DNA from: Castanea sativa
Lineage: Eukaryota; Streptophyta; Magnoliopsida; Fagales; Fagaceae
Reading direction: 5' to 3'
Length of the DNA stretch: 64,000 nucleotides
Assembly: GCF_040712315.1 (NCBI RefSeq)
Contig: NC_134017.1
Location: forward strand, 57,658,636-57,722,635
Of the stretch, positions 11,000 to 22,315 are shown piece after piece. The notes under the pieces were generated by a model. That model saw only the letters and a program-made list of their open reading frames with translations. It searched no databases and was not told the DNA's origin. A program made the translations under genes and the position numbers. The stretch's first letter is position 1. Each line of letters opens with the position of its first letter.

Positions 11000-12623
11000 T
11001 ATACAGACAATTATAATCTAGCATCTTCTAAGATAAGTAGGTTTCAAAAATTTGGCAAAGTGTAATACGTTTATATTCTAATATTTACCAATAAATATAT
11101 GGAAACATTGGCCATACAATGTTTTGGAGATAAATGCCATAATTCAACATATTACAGTCTTATATAAAATTCCAATAATTTAATTTGAAATAGACTACTT
11201 AATAAAAAAAATTCTTTCAATAATCATGAATAAATCAACAATAACACTAATTTTTGTAGAGAAAATAATAATTTAATTACTTATCAAATCATGTTCAAAT
11301 TATTTCTATATTCAAAATAAATTATCTTTCCTAAATAAAAATAATATAGTAAACTTGTTCAATTGTGCTGTTTGCTTACTTTATTATTATTATTATTATA
11401 GAATACTAAGTATTTTAACACATACACACATGGGGAGAGGAGAGAATATCTTAAAAAAACTAACAGTGGTGTATATTTAAAAAGATCTGTCTACTTTAGT
11501 TAAGCCAGCTTACAATTTGCTTTGGAATATATTAATTCTGATTTTTATAAAAAAAGTTACTATTCATTCTCTTGATACCGTATTTTGTTTGGTTCGTTTT
11601 GCATGTCAAATCCTGTCTTTTTCCAAAATTTCAAAAATCACCGTTTTGGTAATGAGATTAAGGAAAAGCTTAAAACTATTGGAATTTATCACGATTGGGT
11701 GTTTAATTACCCTATTATGTTATTTTTAAGGTTAAAATGACAAAATTACCTTTTGACCATTTTAAATCAAGTTGACCAGCAATTAAACTAAGTCGGGAAT
11801 TCACTTGAATGAATTTCACATTTTATAAGCACTGTTTAAAAGTTTGATCAAGTTTGACTGCGGCCAACCCAAATTTGACCCCATGTCATAGATAGTTTAA
11901 TCAGGGTAATTTTTGGTCCATATCGTAGATAATTTAATTCTTTTCAATTTGACAGTTTGCATGCCCAGATCAACCTTAAACAAGTAAGATGTTGCAAAGA
12001 AAACAAAAAAAAAAAAGTGCTTGTCGATCTATTTTTGTGACGTGTCATTAAAGTTAAATGACACTTGATTTTATCAAATTATAATCAAACAATCTTAGAT
12101 TGGCCTGAATGAGCAGTTGTTGGTAAGGTCTTGTAATGAATTTTAATTTGGTGAGCTTGATTTGCTAAATTTCCTTTTAAAAAATGAATTTATTAGAAAA
12201 ACAAAAAAGTACTTTATTTGTGTATTAATATCAAACTAGTATGTAACCTTTTTTTTTTTTTTTTTTTTTTTTTGAGGAAACTAGTTTGTAACCTTGTGCA
12301 TATGCAGGGGTGCAATTAAAAACAATTATAATTGCACAATTCAAATTATACATTTTTTTGAGTAGTTGTTCAAATTATACATGGCATTAGCTAGGGATGG
12401 ACCCATGATTTCAAGTTAAAGGGGGCCGGAGTATAAGCAAAAAAAAAAAAAAAAAACTCCAAATAGCCATCCATATAGTATTAACAAATTATAAATATAC
12501 AATATTATTATTTCTTAATACATCAAGATGCAATATCTACCAAAAAAACAAAAAAATATTAATAATAATAATGATGTCTTTTAATACTAGGTTGGCTAGG
12601 ATTTTTATTTTTATTTTGAAGTT
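11000..12623. other. Gene-free stretch
   Basis: No coding region is supported. It contains the inverted copy of the 175-bp module end (11401-11480), a poly-T run near 12249-12273, and an orphan 'gggatggacccatgattt' near 12395 followed by 'gggggccgg', which may be the end of another hAT-like element. Confidence 0.45.
11401..11480 (-). repeat. Inverted partial copy of the 175-bp module at 18553-19074
   Basis: The reverse complement of this segment matches the end of each 175-bp unit: 'acagtggtgtatat', the purine-rich 'ggggagaggagaga' and 'gaatactaagtatttt'. The module is therefore a dispersed repeat and not unique to the tandem array. Confidence 0.6.
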
Positions 12624-12941
12624 AGAGCATTCACAATAGTGATGCTAAAATATTTAGCCCTTAACATATCAAAATCTATTTTACCACTTCATTTTACAAT
12701 ATACCCAATGTCAAATGTTCTATTTTTTTACCACTTCATTTAATATAATGTAAACAACTCATTAAAATAATAAAGGAAGAGAGAATTTGAGTTTTTTAAT
12801 TGAAGGAAGAAAGATAATTGTAATAAAATATTGTATTTTATTTTTAATAACTTCTACAATCATACATGGTTTTTTTTTTTGGATATTTGGTGGTAAAATA
12901 GCTTTTTTTTGCTAAAATACAATCATTGTTGTGAATACTTT
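12624..12941. mobile_element. MITE, GAGCATTCACA family
   Basis: The left end 'gagcattcacaatagtgatg' and the right end 'caatcattgttgtgaatact' are imperfect inverted repeats enclosing about 300 bp of AT-rich DNA. Flanking TTA-like bases would suit a Harbinger-type target site, but this is not certain. Confidence 0.6.
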
Positions 12942-12980
12942 TATCGCCTTTGTTAAATTTTTGGGTTGGATAGTTGCTAG

Positions 12981-13840
12981 TGTTGGAATTTTACTTAGGG
13001 AGTAATTCAGGAGAAACAAATTTAATACATCAAGAAGTTAACAATTAATATATAAGCATATAACATATATAAATTATAGGATGTGAGAAGTTTCTTACTA
13101 GATTACGTTGTTCAAGGACCACACAAGAAATAAGGATGCTCTTCCCAATTGGTCAAGATTAGAATGAAATGTATTTTCTCTTTCACACCCTCTTGCAAGT
13201 GTGGCCTTGATAATATTTATAATATTTAGAAAGAACATGACCAACCATAAAATCATTTCTATCGTAATAATGCTTCATGTAACAGATATGTTACATTTGT
13301 TAATAAACAACTTTATTAATTAGATTCATTAATAAAGAAGTTCATTAATGTGTCATTACTTTTGTAACTCCATACTAATGCATAAATTCATCTATTGTTC
13401 ATATCCAAAATCACTATATAATGACAAGACTTTTAATAGGAGTTCATGTTACTAGTAATGACAAGATAGATTTATTAAAGCCAACACTCAATGTGCATGA
13501 ATCTCATCATGGAAGGACTGCCGAGATTATTTTCACTAATCATCGAAAGACTAGCCCTTATTATCTTCCATAGTCTGAGCAATCTTAACTTGCACCTCCT
13601 TTCTATCATGGTCTAATAATGTATCTATCAAAATAGGCTACATCATGATGGATATAGTCAAGTCAAGGACTACAACGAATGCATTCATAATCTTAGTCTA
13701 CTAAATCAAGTAGACCTACTTCAACATATCAATATCTTACATCATAAACATATTGCATAATTTCACAAGAGACTTTGAATATTTATTTGTTGATAATCAA
13801 GGCATCATATAATATTATGTTGGGCCACATTATTCTAACA
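12981..13840 (-). repeat. 3' LTR of a truncated antisense copia element
   Basis: The 860-bp segment is bounded by 'tgttggaattttact' and 'cattattctaaca', the 5'-TG...CA-3' ends of an LTR. On the minus strand it directly follows the polypurine tract (13841-13855) and the copia pol C-terminus, which defines it as the 3' LTR. No matching 5' LTR is present in the window. Confidence 0.75.
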
Positions 13841-13855
13841 GTCTCCCATTTGGCC
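13841..13855 (-). other. Polypurine tract of the truncated copia element
   Basis: On the minus strand 'GGCCAAATGGGAGAC' sits immediately before the LTR start 'TGTTAGAATAATG'. This is the priming site for plus-strand DNA synthesis. Confidence 0.65.
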
Positions 13856-14150
13856 TAACATAACCCCATTTCTAATACTTGTGTTTCAAATAAACTTGAG
13901 GACAAGCCTTTGGTAAAAGGGTCAGCCAAATTTTGCTTTGATGAAACTTTTTGAACAACCACTTTCTTCTAGTTGAGTACAATTCATGAGATACATAAGA
14001 CTTCCTACAACAGATACATATGGGTATAACTTTGGGTCTAGTTTGTCTTGCTCATTTTTAGGACAATCTTTCTGGGAAAGTGACCTAAGAAAATTATAGG
14101 GAATCCTCTTGCTCAAACAGTCAACTATATGAAACTTTTCTAGTGACAAA
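13856..14150 (-). pseudogene. Copia pol remnant: RT/RNase H fragment fused to pol C-terminus
   Basis: On the minus strand a stretch resembles the end of copia reverse transcriptase: 'DCPKNEQDKLD' followed by 'PYVSVVGSLMYLMNCTQ', the degenerate 'IPYASAVGSLMYA..CTRPD' region. Near 13968 the frame changes and the sequence jumps to 'NLADPFTKGLSS', the conserved end of copia RNase H. The intervening RNase H domain has been deleted, and nothing upstream of this region survives. It is a dead remnant. Confidence 0.75.
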
Positions 14151-14995
14151 TTTAGGTTTTGGAAGTTGTTGAGGTCAAAACAAGAAAGATAAATATAATA
14201 AGTAAAAAAAAAAAATTGGGCTAGGTGGGCCCGGGACCCCTTGTCATAAAAATTAAAAATTTGATAGGATACATGGTGCAAAATTAAGAATTTAATTGAA
14301 ATTTAATTGAATTTTCTCTCAGCTTTGGCTATATATATATTCATTGAAGAATACTAATGGAAATGCCTAAAATTCATTGTAACTCATCACTTTTTTTCTT
14401 TTCTTTCTTTTGTATAAATGTAGTAACATAAAGAATGCCACAAATTTTAACTATTTGAATGCTACACATAACAGTTTGTGCATTTGTATAGTCACTTTGG
14501 AATTTAGGGAAAGGTATTAGGGAGTTCATTTTGAATGTTTATAGTGACAAATTTAGGTTTCCGTGGCAGTTGTATGTGCAGTTGTGCACTCGGTGCTTGA
14601 AGCCGGCATTGTACGCAGCAAATAAACACTTTCTCTTTGCAGCAAATAAACATTTTATAGTGTACGTTGAGATTTTTTTTTTTTTTAATAAATTTTTTTT
14701 TTGAGAAGATTCTTTAATAATTCTTTATAGTATAATAATTCTTTTTAATAATTTGATAGTTAGGGTGGGGAGATTTGAATCATAAATATCTTTATTTGAA
14801 ATATTAGAACGTGTTAGTTAAGTTACAAAAGACTCTTGGTCTTTAAGATTTTGATTACATTTGTTTGTATTGGTTTCCTTCGTGATACCAATTTTATGAA
14901 TTTTGAAATCACAAATATCCTGTTTACATGAAGTGGTTTATATATATACTTGCCTCATAGCACATCTTTTGCGTGTGTGCGTAGGGGCTTTCCTT

Positions 14996-15018
14996 CCCCC
15001 CCCCCCCCCCCCCCCCCC
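14996..15018. repeat. Poly-C tract
   Basis: 23 consecutive C residues. Runs of this length are prone to length variation and sequencing error. Confidence 0.9.
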
Positions 15019-15316
15019 GAAATTTTTTTTTTTGCCATGTCATAAACGTAAGAGATAAGGAGGTTAAGGTGAGAGGTGGTTTTGTTTGCTTTTTTCGAAA
15101 TGGAGGTGTTTTATTAGGATGAAAAATGTTTTTTTTTTTTTTTTATAAAAGGATTAACATGTGTATTTTTTTTTTCCTTCAAACAAATATAAAGGATAAA
15201 TATTAGTGATAGGGATGGAGCCTACCAAACATGCCCTTAGTTATTGAGTTGTGATTACTAAATTCTATTGTTTTCTTTTAATTATCTGTTTTCTCAATCT
15301 AATCTCTGTGTTGTAG

Positions 15317-15370
15317 GAGCTAACTGCTGAGGAGTTAGTTAAAAACCTCAAACTCGTGATTCTAAGCAAG
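15317..15370 (+). other. Possible isolated 54-bp exon
   Basis: A pyrimidine tract and 'ttgtag' acceptor precede 54 bases encoding 'ELTAEELVKNLKLVILSK', followed by a good donor 'gtgagt' at 15371. Codon use is more gene-like than the surroundings. I do not recognise the peptide, and no other exons were found nearby. It could be a captured exon or chance. Confidence 0.25.
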
Positions 15371-16464
15371 GTGAGTGTTCTTTCCATGAATTCCTCATTT
15401 GATTAATATGATTCACATGCGTTCTTGATATAGTTTCTCTAGTTGTTATGTTTAATTTGTTTGTTGATTTTTACTCGTTTTATGTTTATTAATCTTACTA
15501 TGAGTTGATTATAATCTGGTATTGTTGGTTATTGTGTCTTTATTTCATCCTTATATCATATTAACATGTTTATTTATTTGATGTTATCATTCACACGTGC
15601 TGTGTTTGATTATTATTGTATTTATATGATATATGTTAATCTAACCATGATATAGTTGATCATATTTATTGTTAGGGTTATTAAATATGGCCTACCATAC
15701 ATGTTCTTAGTTATTTTTCACATGTTTTTTGATTTTGTTTGACTTTGTTCAGGTTAATTATTTATGTTTATTTGTTTTTCATGTTTATTTTAGTATTTTT
15801 GCCATGTTTGGTTTAATTGATAGCCTTTCCTTATATGTGTGATTTAATTGTTATTTTTTTTTTTAACAATATCTGTTTTATTCTGTTCTAACATGTTTCC
15901 TTTTCTTTTTTTTATTTGTTTCCTTTAATGTTGTGATGCAATCTTTAACATGTTGTGTGTGTTTTTTGCTTGAGTGCATGACGTATGTTTAGGTTTTTAA
16001 TTAACTCTTTAATTGAATATGTCCTAGCAACACTTAAATGGAGGTCATCCCACAAGTTGAGTGGTCTTGGGTGCTTAACAACTTCCCAAACCATACCCAA
16101 ACTCCAAACTCATAATCTGGTACGTAGACCTATGCATGTAAGTAAGTGGCCCAAAAGGCCCAATTTGGTTCTTGGACCTAAACCAGGTGGTGATTCCCAA
16201 ATCCTCCGCTTATGGTCCATTTGACTGAGGAGTACTTCCCAAAGGGGGACGAACCATGCACATGAGTTAGGTATGAGATTGTGTGCTCACAATAAGTGAT
16301 AGACCCAGATGTAAACCAATAAAAATTTGCTACCTCAACTATTTGTAAAGATGTTATAAAAAAATTTGTGGTTATAACATTACTTTTAAAGGAATCAATA
16401 TTATCGTTTAAAGGGGTAAAGTCTAATTATATAAAACAAGATTGCTAAAATTAGTAACTATGTA

Positions 16465-16815
16465 ATCCCTCTGTCCTAATTTGTTTGTTCTTTATTCCAT
16501 TTTGGGATGTTCCAAAATATTGTTATGTTTCTAAAAGTAAAAGTTATTAATTTACTAATGTTCCTATTATACCCCTACTTTATTTTCAAAACTATTTGAA
16601 AAGGAAACTAACAAATATTTAAATAATCAATCTAATTGGGGCACCTTTTTAGTTGCCTCATTAAGAATATCTCTTTAAAAAAAAAGCTAATAAATTTATT
16701 TAAGGGTAGTTTTGTAAACTTATACATTTTTATAAAGTAAATAAGATAATAAATAATGTTCTCTTAAAAAGTTTGACTTTTCAAACATGGCAAATAAATT
16801 GGGATAGAGGGAGCA
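16465..16815. mobile_element. Stowaway-like MITE (Tc1/mariner type)
   Basis: The left end 'atccctctgtcctaatttg' mirrors the right end 'aaattgggatagagggagca', the CTCCCTCYRTCC signature of Stowaway MITEs, and TA flanks both sides. It is about 350 bp and non-coding. Confidence 0.75.
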
Positions 16816-16904
16816 TATAATAATGTTTTTTTCAAAAAATTGGGAGGGGGGGGGGGGGGGAGGATTACCCCCAAGTCAAACTATGTCTCCGTCCCTAGTT
16901 AGAG

Positions 16905-17240
16905 ATAGGAGGGTAAGAATAGGTTTTTTCTTCTATTGAGCTAAAGGTATTTTATTCGAATGAAAAAGGTTTCAAAATGCCTAAATTTCAAAGGTTTTTA
17001 TTGAACTAAAGGTATTGTATTCAAATGAAAAAGGTTTAAAAAAACCTAAATTTCAAAGGTTTTTTTTTTTGGACTAGAGGTGTTTTATTCAAATGAAAAG
17101 GAAAAGAAAAAAACGTTGAACGTAATTTTTTTTTCTTTATTCAAAAAAATAAAAGGGATAAAGGTTAGAGATATGGAGGGTAAGAGGCGGTTTTTATTGG
17201 GTGTTTTATTTGGATGAAAAAGAAAAAAAGAAATCTAAAT
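16905..17240 (+). repeat. Degenerate tandem repeat, units of about 70-75 bp
   Basis: Three to four imperfect units carry 'gaactaaaggtattttatt', 'gaatgaaaaaggttt' and 'ctaaatttcaaaggttttt'. The region is preceded by a 16-base G tract (about 16846-16861). Related words appear near 15045-15200. The ORF at 17291-17488 just downstream is not recognisable. Confidence 0.55.
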
Positions 17241-17759
17241 TTTAGGAGTTCTCTTTTTTAATTCAAATTATTGTATGTGTACACCTAGAAATGTGTGTTT
17301 TGAAATTGCTATTTAACATTGTTGACCCCATTTTTGATAGAAGTCACTGTTTGTTGATAATAGTATTTATGAGCAACATAAAAGTGTTGTCCAATAAAGG
17401 AAATTTTATGGAAATCCTGTACATTATCGACCCTATTCCTAAAATATTTGTAGGAGAAATCATTTGTTATTGGATGGGGTATTTTTAACGTTCAGGAAAG
17501 TCTAGATCAAAGCGGGAAATTTATTTATAGATAGTATAAATAAATACACGGTTTACCAATAAAAAAAAACTGGTCAATAACATGTACAACATACAACAAA
17601 GTTTAATATCATTTTCTTAAAAAAAAAATTCTTTCTTTTTTTTTTGTACAAAATAAAAAAAAAGAAATTTGAAATTTATGATAATTATTAATAGACATTT
17701 ATTTAGAATTTTTTTTTTGTATATAGAATATTAAATATGAAATTAATAATTATGATACT
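17241..17759. other. AT-rich spacer
   Basis: No gene or element end could be supported. Confidence 0.4.
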
Positions 17760-17921
17760 TTTTTTTTATACAAGAAAAAATTCTACTCTAACATAATCTA
17801 AGTATATATGTGTGTAAAAGCTCCCTTCTGAAGACTTGAACCTTGGATCTTACCCCCCACACCCTACAAACACTTATACTTATAGAGTGACCATCGCACT
17901 AAGGGTACGTGTGCGGTGGTG
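17760..17921 (-). mobile_element. tRNA-derived SINE, copy 1
   Basis: On the minus strand it begins near the internal promoter-like 'CTTAGTGCGATGGTCACTC', has a degraded B box ('GGTTCAAGTC'-like) and ends in the T/A-rich tail 'CTTGTATAAAAAAA'. It is flanked by 11-bp direct repeats TTATGATACTT (17749-17759 and 17922-17932), the target duplication expected for LINE-mobilised retroposition. Confidence 0.75.
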
Positions 17922-18012
17922 TTATGATACTTATTAATAGGTATCTATTATGATTGTTTATATTTTATTTTATTTTATTTTAAATGGAAGTCATATTTAA
18001 TAATTATGATAC

Positions 18013-18167
18013 TTTTTTTTTATATACAAGATAGAAATTATACTCTAACCTAACTTAAATGTATATGTATTTGAAACTCCCCACTAAAGACTTAAACTCT
18101 GACATTTGCTCTCCTACACCCCACAAACACTAATACATATGGAGTTACCATCGTGTCAAGGGTGCGC
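18013..18167 (-). mobile_element. tRNA-derived SINE, copy 2
   Basis: Same family and orientation as 17760-17921, with shared words 'actctaac', 'taaactctgacatttg'-like B-box region, 'ccccacaaacac' and 'accatcgtg'. The 5' end abuts the target duplication of the next SINE, so its own duplication is obscured. Confidence 0.65.
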
Positions 18168-18178
18168 TAGAAATATTA

Positions 18179-18332
18179 CCGCCACACACCCTTGGTGTGA
18201 TGGTCACTCCACAAGTATAAGTATTCATGGAGTGTAGGGGCAAGGGTTGAGGTTTAAGTTTCTAGGATGGAATTTTATACACATATATATTTAGATTAGG
18301 TTAGAGTAGAATTTATATTTTGTATAAAAAAA
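18179..18332 (+). mobile_element. tRNA-derived SINE, copy 3 (opposite orientation)
   Basis: Plus-strand member of the same family: 'cttggtgtgatggtcactc' (box A region), 'gaggtttaagtttctagg' (box B region) and the tail 'attttgtataaaaaaa'. Perfect 11-bp target duplication TAGAAATATTA at 18168-18178 and 18333-18343. Confidence 0.8.
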
Positions 18333-18510
18333 TAGAAATATTAAATATATAATTGTGACAGTTATTAATAGGAATTTATTATACTTTTACTTTATATAGA
18401 ACTATTTTTTAAAAAACCTATATTATTGCACTATTTATATAATTATGGTTATTATTAATAGATATTTATTACAAATATGGTTGTATATAAAGGTAAATCT
18501 ATCTATTATA

Positions 18511-19341
18511 CTCCTTTCATCTCAAATTGTTGTTCATGTATAAAAAAATTATGTTAAAAATATTTAGTATTCTCAAAAGAAAAAACAGTGGGTAAATCCC
18601 ACAGTGGAAAATGAGTGTGAGTTAAAGAGGTTTAAAACTTATGTTGTATATTCAAGAGTTAGGCCATTTTGGATATACACCACTGTAAATTTCTTTAAAA
18701 CATTTTCCCCTCTCTCTATGTGTGCGTGTTAAAAATATTTAGTATTCTCAAAAGAAAAAACAGTGGGTAAATCTCACAGTGGAAAATAAGTGTGAGTTAA
18801 AGAGGTTTAAAGCCTATGTTCTATATTTAAGAGTTAGACCCTTTTGGATATACGTCACTGTAAGTTTTTTTAAAACTTTCTCCCATCTCTCCGTGTGTGT
18901 GCGTTTAAAAAATATTTAGTATTCTCAAAAGAAAAAATAGTGGGTAGATCCTTGAAAAATGAGTGTGAGTTAAAGAAGTTTAAAGTCTGTGTTGTAAATT
19001 CAAAAGTTAGGCCCTTTTAGATATACACCACTGTAAATTTCTTTAAAACATTTTCTCCCCTCCCGTGTGTGTGTGTTAAAAATGTTTAGTATTCTAAAAA
19101 AATGTATAAAAAAATTAAATTCTTTTTAAGGAAACATCATTTAGTGCATTATCTGTCAGGTAAAAATGTACAAATTTCTAAAACGTTCCTCATTAATTTA
19201 AACTATTGAGAAAGAATGTCATTGACTTATTAAATAAAGTAAAGGGTAAAATAAGAATTCTACTTATTAATTTTGGAAGGAGGACTACATTTTGGAACAT
19301 CATAAAATATAACAGAAGTCGAAAATTTGAGACGAAAAGAG
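18511..19341. mobile_element. Stowaway-like element containing a triplicated insert
   Basis: The ends 'ctcctttcatctcaaattg' and (reverse complement of the right end) 'ctcttttcgtctcaaattt' are inverted repeats, flanked by TA on both sides. The interior is occupied mostly by three tandem 175-bp units (18553-19074). It is non-coding. Confidence 0.65.
18553..19074 (+). repeat. Three tandem copies of a 175-bp module
   Basis: Units start at 18553, 18728 and 18903 with 'gtt(t)aaaaatatttagtattct', then 'aaaagaaaaaacagtggg' and 'gtgtgagttaaagaggttt', and end with 'atatacaccactgtaaatt', a CT-rich run and (GT)n. A fourth start, 'gttaaaaatgtttagtattct', follows at 19075. A partial inverted copy lies at 11401-11480. 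Confidence 0.8.
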
Positions 19342-19919
19342 TATTATTTAAAGAAAATAATATTTGCAAGATTTTAATGAAGACAAATAGGTATGATACA
19401 TTGCACTTAATATTATTCAAATAATTGATAGGCACATTTAAATGCATAGTCAAGATTTTTTTTGTTATATAAATTCAAAATCTCACTTCCAAAATAATTA
19501 CATATTAACTCAAATAAAAATCAAATCATGACTATAAGAGGGGGAAAAATTACTTTTTTTTTTTAGACAGTAGAGAGAGAGAGACTACTTGTTATGGGAA
19601 ATTAAAAAATACAACTCTAAAATGTATTAACCCAAAATAGAGTTTTAAAAAATATAATGATTCATCAACTTAAAGTAGAGTTGCAAAAAGAATAAAAAAA
19701 AATAAAAGAGAAAGAGAGAATAATAACTTTTTCATGAGAAAATGTGAGAGAGAATAATAAAATTATAGAAAATAAGATGAGAAGAAAAAGAGTAAAAATA
19801 AAAGATATAGTTAGTAATAAAAACCAAATTATATTCTTATATACCATATTTTATAATGCAATAGGATGACATCTATAAAATAAAAAAAAATGAATGAAAA
19901 AGGTAACTTAAAAATACAA

Positions 19920-20180
19920 AACAAAATCACATCAACTCAAAGTAGAGTTATAAAGAACACAAAATTAATCAACTTTAAGTAGAGATGCAAGAAAAATTTT
20001 AAAAAATCCATAAAAATATAACATTTTATTTGTGGGAAAACTATGCATAAAATGGAGGAGAGAATGACAAATTGATAATAAGCGAATGGGAATAAGAAGA
20101 GCAAAAAATAAAAGAAGATAAATAGATGGAGGAAAAATGATATTGAGGTAGTTAGTAGTGGGAGACAAAAAGGTCAAAGA
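19920..20180 (-). repeat. Dispersed repeat, copy 2 (inverted relative to 700-1020)
   Basis: Its reverse complement matches 700-1020, most obviously at 'aactctactttgagttgatg' and the flanking CT-rich segment. A weaker, direct copy precedes it at 19640-19850. Confidence 0.5.
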
Positions 20181-20573
20181 GGGGGGAAATAGAACATGGC
20201 ATCACATGCTACATGCTACATGCAATAGAAGACTCTTGACAGAGGTAGAAACCTCTCAATCGATAAGGGGATGATATTTGGTATAAAAAAGAGAGTTTAT
20301 AGAAACATCAAGAACTGTATGTTAAATACGATGTTGTGTGACGATCCCTGTATCTATTTTGCATGGAGGCTTGGATCCTGAAAGCTGATTGAGGTACCGT
20401 AATTGATTTAGAAGATTTTGTTCTGGTTTGAGTTGGTTGTACAATAATGGCTCAGCTGCTTGTAATATTGTTATTTCGACAAGTATTATTGTCATTGGTT
20501 CATGTATTTCAGCTTGTATATGTTCATTGTTGTCTAACTTCACTTAGTTGCTAGTAAATAATGGATCCATCAA

Positions 20574-20730
20574 TCAGTAAAGAGCAAGGATAAAATCTTT
20601 GTTTCATGTGTGATCAAGTCTTGTTCACGTGCGAATGTAATGCAAGATAATGATCAATCCAGTAAACGGCAAGGGTAAATCTTTGTTTTATGTATGAGTT
20701 GGTCTTGTTCACGTGTGGATATAATGCAAG
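20574..20730 (+). repeat. Two-unit direct repeat of about 85 bp
   Basis: Both units carry 'cagtaaa.rgcaaggrtaaa', 'atctttgttt.atgt', 'cttgttcacgtg' and 'taatgcaag'. No gene is attached. Confidence 0.6.
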
Positions 20731-20771
20731 TGGGTGACATCAGTCTTCCACTGCGGGACACCATAAGATTG

Positions 20772-21359
20772 TGTTAGTGCATTTTAATTTAAAGTACATT
20801 AAAACTTAAATTAACTAAAGATTAATAAAAAGATGAGTTATAGTGGAATTTGTTAAAGAAAAAGTTAACTTGTATATATGTAAGTTAAATTATATAAATT
20901 TAGAAGAGTTATCTAAAATAATAAATAAAATGTAAGTTATAAGAAGGATTGGAAGACTATATATATGGCTATGCTACGGACTAATTTCATATCAAGAGTG
21001 AATGAAGAGAAATAGTTAAAAGCAAAGAGTATTGTGTGAGAGAGTGAATTCAATAATTCTCCTAAATACTTGAGAGATTTCGGGCCAGAGAAAGGTGTAT
21101 CTTTTGGTGGAGCTTTGAGCTCAACCACTTATGCAAAGTTGGTTCGAGGTACACAACAAACTGTTAGGCTATTGTATCCTGGAGGAGACAAGTTAGAAGT
21201 GAATTTCTGCTGCATCAATTTCTAAAGTTTGCCAACTGCAAAAGGGCTTGAATCTCTTTAAAGAGAGTGAGATTTTCGTGCCTCAGTTTGGCATTGTTAG
21301 TTTATATTTATATTTTTTATTGTAATTAATATATCATTTTATTGGTAATTTCTCCAATA
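20772..21359 (+). repeat. 5' LTR of copia element 1
   Basis: It starts 'tgttagtgcattttaattt' and ends 'ggtaatttctccaata', the expected terminal CA having become TA. 'tatatatatggc' near 20956-20968 is a possible TATA element. No standard initiator-Met primer site follows the LTR. Confidence 0.9.
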
Positions 21360-21402
21360 ATTTTAAGGAGATTAAAAGTGGAGCCAACAACTAAGAAGAC
21401 AA

Positions 21403-22276
21403 TGTCGGAGATCTTAACATGCCCTTCCGTTTTAAGGAAGCCTATTTCAAAAGATGGAAAGACAAGGTCATTTTTTATCTAAGCCTTTTTAAGGTAGCCT
21501 ACGTCCTCATTGAGAAGAATTCAAATAAGGTTTCTACTGACGACATGACCGAAAATGAACTTTATGATCATCAAGAAAAAATAGATAAGTATGAACAAGA
21601 TGAGTATAAATGTTGTCATTATCTTTTAAATTGTCTTACTGATCATCTCTATGATTATTATAATACTACATACACTTCTTCAAAGAAAAATTGGAAAGTT
21701 TTACAAAGCAAATATGACACTAAAGAGGCTGGTGCAAAGAAACATGCAGCTAGTCATTTCTTTCGCTATCAAATGGTGGATACCAAATCTGTCATGGAAC
21801 AGGTTCAAGACTTTCAAATGATCGTGGCAGAAATTAGATCTAAAGGCATAAAGATTGAGGACAACCTTATTATGGCTGGTATCATTGACAAGCTACCACC
21901 ATCATGGAAAAAGTTCAAAAAATCAATATGCCACAAGCAAAGAGACGTCCCTAAAATCCTTGATCACTCGCATTTGTGTAGAGGAGGAAGGTAGAGGACA
22001 AGATGCCCTTATAACATAAGAGGGTAATGGAAATTCTACCACCAGGGTAAATTTAATTTCTGCTAGCAATAACCAGCCCAAAGATCATTTTCGTAAAAAT
22101 GCTCAATTGAGGCCAAGAAAGAAAATTATGAATAATTATGGTAGACCTTACAATTGGGGCAACCCTACTCAAAGGAATAAGAACCAAGGACCCCTTCAAA
22201 TAACCAACAAGCTAATGCATGTTTTCTCTGTGGTAAGAGTGGGCATATTGCTCGATTTTGCAAATTTTGAAAACAT
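21403..22276 (+). pseudogene. Copia gag (element 1), broken
   Basis: An ATG at 21403 opens with 'MSEIL', and a one-base frame change then leads into the long frame 21419-21994. That frame is the UBN2/gag-type capsid of copia elements ('[16 protein letters not shown]', '[19 protein letters not shown]'). After a stop at 21992-21994 the frame shifts again and reaches a CCHC zinc knuckle, 'CFLCGKSGHIARFC', at 22220-22261, with a stop soon after. In an active element this protein forms the virus-like particle that packages the RNA. It is not functional here. Confidence 0.85.
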
Positions 22277-22315
22277 AGGTCTGTCCAACAAGCTAATGTT
22301 ACTGAAAAGCCTTTA

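Larger units (their letters stand above)
14151..16464. other. Gene-poor stretch with repeats and a possible exon
   Basis: No full gene is visible. It contains a 23-base C tract (14996-15018), T tracts, and a segment at 15045-15240 that shares words with 16905-17240 and with 15660-15710 ('gcctacca..acatg'). The 15985-16224 ORF has no recognisable product. Confidence 0.4.
19342..20771. other. Gene-free stretch with old repeats
   Basis: Repeat copies at 19640-19850 and 19920-20180 (see the inverted partner at 700-1020) share 'tcaactyaaagtagagtt'. A short tandem duplication lies at 20574-20730. No coding region is convincing, and the GA-rich ORFs are low complexity. Confidence 0.45.

Noticed and set aside
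15985..16224. 79-codon ORF
   Set aside because: No recognisable product, no conserved copy in the window and no promoter signal. It may be retroelement-derived filler.
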